Below are positions 61,876 to 64,000 of a stretch of 64,000 nucleotides of DNA, piece after piece. The notes under the pieces are model-generated. The model had not been told where the DNA came from. It ran no database searches and saw only the letters and a list, made by a program, of their open reading frames with translations. The position numbers and the translations under genes were made by a program. Source of the stretch: Microlunatus parietis (GTDB lineage: Bacteria; Actinomycetota; Actinomycetes; Propionibacteriales; Propionibacteriaceae); the NCBI RefSeq assembly GCF_013407955.1, contig NZ_JACCBU010000001.1, positions 2,418,001 to 2,482,000 of the forward strand. The letters are read 5' to 3'. The first letter of the stretch is position 1. Each line of letters starts with the position of its first letter.

Positions 61876-64000
61876 CGGCGCGCCCAACCGGAGCGGCCGC
61901 CCGGCCGGCCGAGCTCGACGTCGACCTGCGTCCGCTCGGCGACTCGGGATCGTTGCTGATCACCGCGACCGGCCGACGTTTCGAAGTGGATCGGTCGCCG
62001 GCTGAACTTCGCGCCGCCATCGAGGCCTTCCTCGCCGCCCCGGACGACCCGCCGTGGCCGGAGCTCGCCGCGGTCCTGCGCGACTCCGGCGGCATCGTTC
62101 CGGCGAACGAGGACTCCGGGGCGACCGCGACGCTCACCGTACTGGCCGATCCGATGCTGGCTCCGATCGCGACCCGGCTGATCAACGAGGACGAGTCGGT
62201 GGCACCGCTGGCGGACTCGTGCTCCGGCTGGCCCGCGGCGCTGGGCAGCACCGCGGGTCCGGTGGTGATCTTGCTGGACCAGTTCGACGCCGAGCGGCTG
62301 GCCTCGCTGGATCGGTCGTGCGCCGACACGAACCTGTCCTGGGCGCCGTTCCATATCGATCTTCGTCGTGGCTGGGCCGGCCCGGCGCTCGGTCCGGGAT
62401 CGTCGCTGACGTACCCGGACGTCTTGACGCGACGCCGTTGTGCGACCCAGCGCCGCGAACTCGGTGAAGCGCTGCTCAGTGCCCCGGTGCTCGGGCCGCT
62501 GCGGCCTCCGGACTCCGACGCCGTGACCTGGATGGTGGCCGTGTTCCTGGCCGAGGCGCGGCGGTGGGCCGCCGGCCGGGACAGCTCCCTGGTCGGCAAC
62601 GAGCTCGAGCTCGACCCGCACCGGCCGACCGTGACTCCGCACCCGGTCCTCCCGGTGCCCGGGCGGGCGACCGTCCCGTACCGCAACGACCGGCTCAGCG
62701 GCATCGACCTGCTCCTCGACGACCGCACCGGCATAGTCACCAACCTGCGGACGATCACCCACCACCCGTCGATCCCGCGGGACCTGAAGACCGTCCAGGC
62801 CGAGGTCACCGACATGGGGCGGGTGCTGCCGTGGGCGCCCAACACCGTCTGCGGCGGCAGCGTCTTCGGCGACGAGCAGGCGGCCCGCGGGTCGGCCATC
62901 GGCGAGAGCGTGGAGCGTTACTGCGGCAATGTGATCGACAGGGACCAGCTGGTGCAGGCCAGCTATGCCGAACTGACCGCCCGCGGCGAGCACGCCCTGG
63001 ACCCGGCACGCCTGGTCCTGTACTCGGACCGGCAGCACGCCACGCCCGGCTTCCCGTTCGTGGAGTTCACTCCGGATCTGCCGGTCTACTGGGTTTCCGG
63101 GCATTCGCTCACCGAGGATCGGCCGATCCTCGTCCCGGCCAGCACGGTCTACGTCAATTGGTACGTCGGGCCCTTCGTCGACGAACCGAGGACGAACTAT
63201 CCGTTCTATGCCGGCCTTGCCGCCGGAACGTCGCTGGACGACGCGATCCGGTCCGGCCTCGAGGAGATCGTCGAGCGCGACGCGACCATGATGTGGTGGG
63301 CCAACCGGCAGCCGTTGCCGCTGCTCGAGCCCTCCCGGCGGCTGCACGGGCTGTTCGACGGGGTCAACCCCGAACACGGCCAGCAGTACTGGCTGGTGGA
63401 GCTGCAGAACGAGTTCGGCATCCCCGTCGTCGCCGGGGTCGTGGAGGATGCCGAGAACCGCTTGGCGATCGGCTTCGGCGCCCGCGAGACCGCCGAAGCC
63501 GCGGCAGCGAAGGCCTGGGCCGAGGCGCTGACCCTGCAGGAGATCTCCCGCGACCTCGACAATCCTCAGGGCCGGTACTGGCAGGCGGTCCGAGCGGGCG
63601 TCAAGGCACAGCACTTCATGAAGCCCTGGCGGAGGGATCGCCGCTACCTCGACGACTACCGAGACGACTTCCGGGACGTCGGCGATCTGGAATGCCAGAT
63701 GCAGTTCTATCTCGACGTTCGTGCCGTCGATAGGGCCCGCGCCTGGACGCTCGCCGGCGAGCGGGCTCCGATCGCCGAGGTGCCGAGCCTGCCCGACCGC
63801 ACCCTGGCCACGTACCGCGACCGGATCGAGCGACGGGGCTACGAGATTCTCGTCGTCGACATCACGACCTCCGACGTCGCGCCGAGCGGTCACCGGGCCG
63901 TCCGCGTACTGGTGCCGGGCCTGGTCTCCAATTTCCCGGCAGCGTTCCCGTTCCACGGCAACCGCCGGCTCCAGGACGGGCCGGTGGCTCTCGGCTGGCG
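61872..64000 (+). CDS. Fused TOMM cyclodehydratase: RRE/E1-like domain plus YcaO (runs off the window)
   Basis: The gene starts at ATG 61872 behind AAGGAG and continues past the right edge; 709 codons are visible. Residues 1-250 resemble the leader-binding, E1-like partner of TOMM pathways ('LRPLGDSGSLLITATGRRFE', 'PVVILLDQFD'). Residues about 280 onward are a SagD-type YcaO domain: 'AWAPN'-like 'RVLPWAPNTVCGGSVFGDEQ', the ATP-binding 'AIGESVERYCGN' (344-350 GESVERY) and 'SGLEEIVERDATMMWW' (from about 461). YcaO enzymes use ATP to activate backbone amides of a RiPP precursor, giving azolines, thioamides or amidines. It is the last visible gene of the Zur-box operon. Confidence 0.9.
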   Translation, partial: MTARPTGAAARPAELDVDLRPLGDSGSLLITATGRRFEVDRSPAELRAAIEAFLAAPDDPPWPELAAVLRDSGGIVPANEDSGATATLTVLADPMLAPIATRLINEDESVAPLADSCSGWPAALGSTAGPVVILLDQFDAERLASLDRSCADTNLSWAPFHIDLRRGWAGPALGPGSSLTYPDVLTRRRCATQRRELGEALLSAPVLGPLRPPDSDAVTWMVAVFLAEARRWAAGRDSSLVGNELELDPHRPTVTPHPVLPVPGRATVPYRNDRLSGIDLLLDDRTGIVTNLRTITHHPSIPRDLKTVQAEVTDMGRVLPWAPNTVCGGSVFGDEQAARGSAIGESVERYCGNVIDRDQLVQASYAELTARGEHALDPARLVLYSDRQHATPGFPFVEFTPDLPVYWVSGHSLTEDRPILVPASTVYVNWYVGPFVDEPRTNYPFYAGLAAGTSLDDAIRSGLEEIVERDATMMWWANRQPLPLLEPSRRLHGLFDGVNPEHGQQYWLVELQNEFGIPVVAGVVEDAENRLAIGFGARETAEAAAAKAWAEALTLQEISRDLDNPQGRYWQAVRAGVKAQHFMKPWRRDRRYLDDYRDDFRDVGDLECQMQFYLDVRAVDRARAWTLAGERAPIAEVPSLPDRTLATYRDRIERRGYEILVVDITTSDVAPSGHRAVRVLVPGLVSNFPAAFPFHGNRRLQDGPVALGW

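Overview
The window is a very GC-rich (about 70%), densely packed bacterial chromosome segment, on composition and gene content an actinobacterium and probably a member of the Propionibacteriales (my inference; no rRNA is present to confirm it). The backbone is a conserved actinobacterial minus-strand housekeeping neighbourhood: glmS and acpS (49.3-51.5 kb), nnr and alr (39.3-41.9 kb), tsaE-tsaB-rimI-tsaD (31.9-35.0 kb), groES-groEL (22.2-24.2 kb) and guaB-guaB3 (5.3-8.0 kb), with coaA divergent from glmS. The same order is known, with different interruptions, in mycobacteria and streptomycetes. Here accessory blocks have been placed between the conserved pieces.

Region by region. 1-3.6 kb: the start of an ECF sigma factor running off the edge, a DUF899 protein, and a secreted PhoD phosphatase with a secreted discoidin-domain protein. 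3.6-8.0 kb: a GlpD-like FAD enzyme behind guaB3 and guaB. 8.2-10.8 kb: a LacI regulator overlapping uxaC, with a candidate operator upstream. 10.9-22.1 kb: mixed accessory genes, including a GNAT protein, a Tat-exported beta-propeller, a small membrane protein with an AAA+ ATPase and a degenerate partner, a divergent MarR/MFS efflux pair sharing an unusual 15-bp tandem-repeat operator, a NUDIX hydrolase, a frameshifted cyclase-fold pseudogene, a VOC protein and a truncated haemoglobin. 22.2-24.3 kb: groESL under two CIRCE operators. 24.3-30.7 kb: an aldo-keto reductase, a glycine-rich secreted protein, corA with a candidate leader peptide, a DUF402-TPR fusion, a secreted GH43 glycosidase, and a hairpin repeat with compensatory stem changes. 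30.7-42 kb: a THUMP-like methyltransferase, the t6A genes (tsaE fused to a GNAT domain), a DEAD-box helicase with a long RDD-repeat tail, a GNAT protein, a lipase-type hydrolase, alr and nnr, then a broken RidA gene.

42-53.6 kb: a phosphotransferase, a DrrAB-type ABC exporter with an EXLDI protein and a divergent TetR regulator (both apparently leaderless), a PpmA/LCM-type methyltransferase, two duplicated lipoproteins, a vapBC module, acpS, glmS, coaA and small genes. 53.6-54.6 kb: a MerR regulator with a perfect palindromic operator.

The most exciting region is 54.5 kb to the right edge. A substrate-binding lipoprotein, FecCD permease and FecE ATPase (an uptake ABC transporter of the metallophore/cobalamin class) are divergent from an operon of two exporter-fold ABC half-transporters, a 28-codon peptide gene not previously obvious because of its size, a strong RNA hairpin, and a fused RRE/cyclodehydratase-YcaO enzyme that continues past the window. 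Both divergent promoters carry Fur-family boxes closest to Zur (zinc) boxes. I read this as a metal-regulated RiPP pathway in which a ribosomal peptide is modified by YcaO, moved by the half-transporters and possibly recovered by the FecBCD system, that is, a candidate ribosomally made metallophore (zincophore). The parts are seen in the sequence; the metal-binding role is inference.
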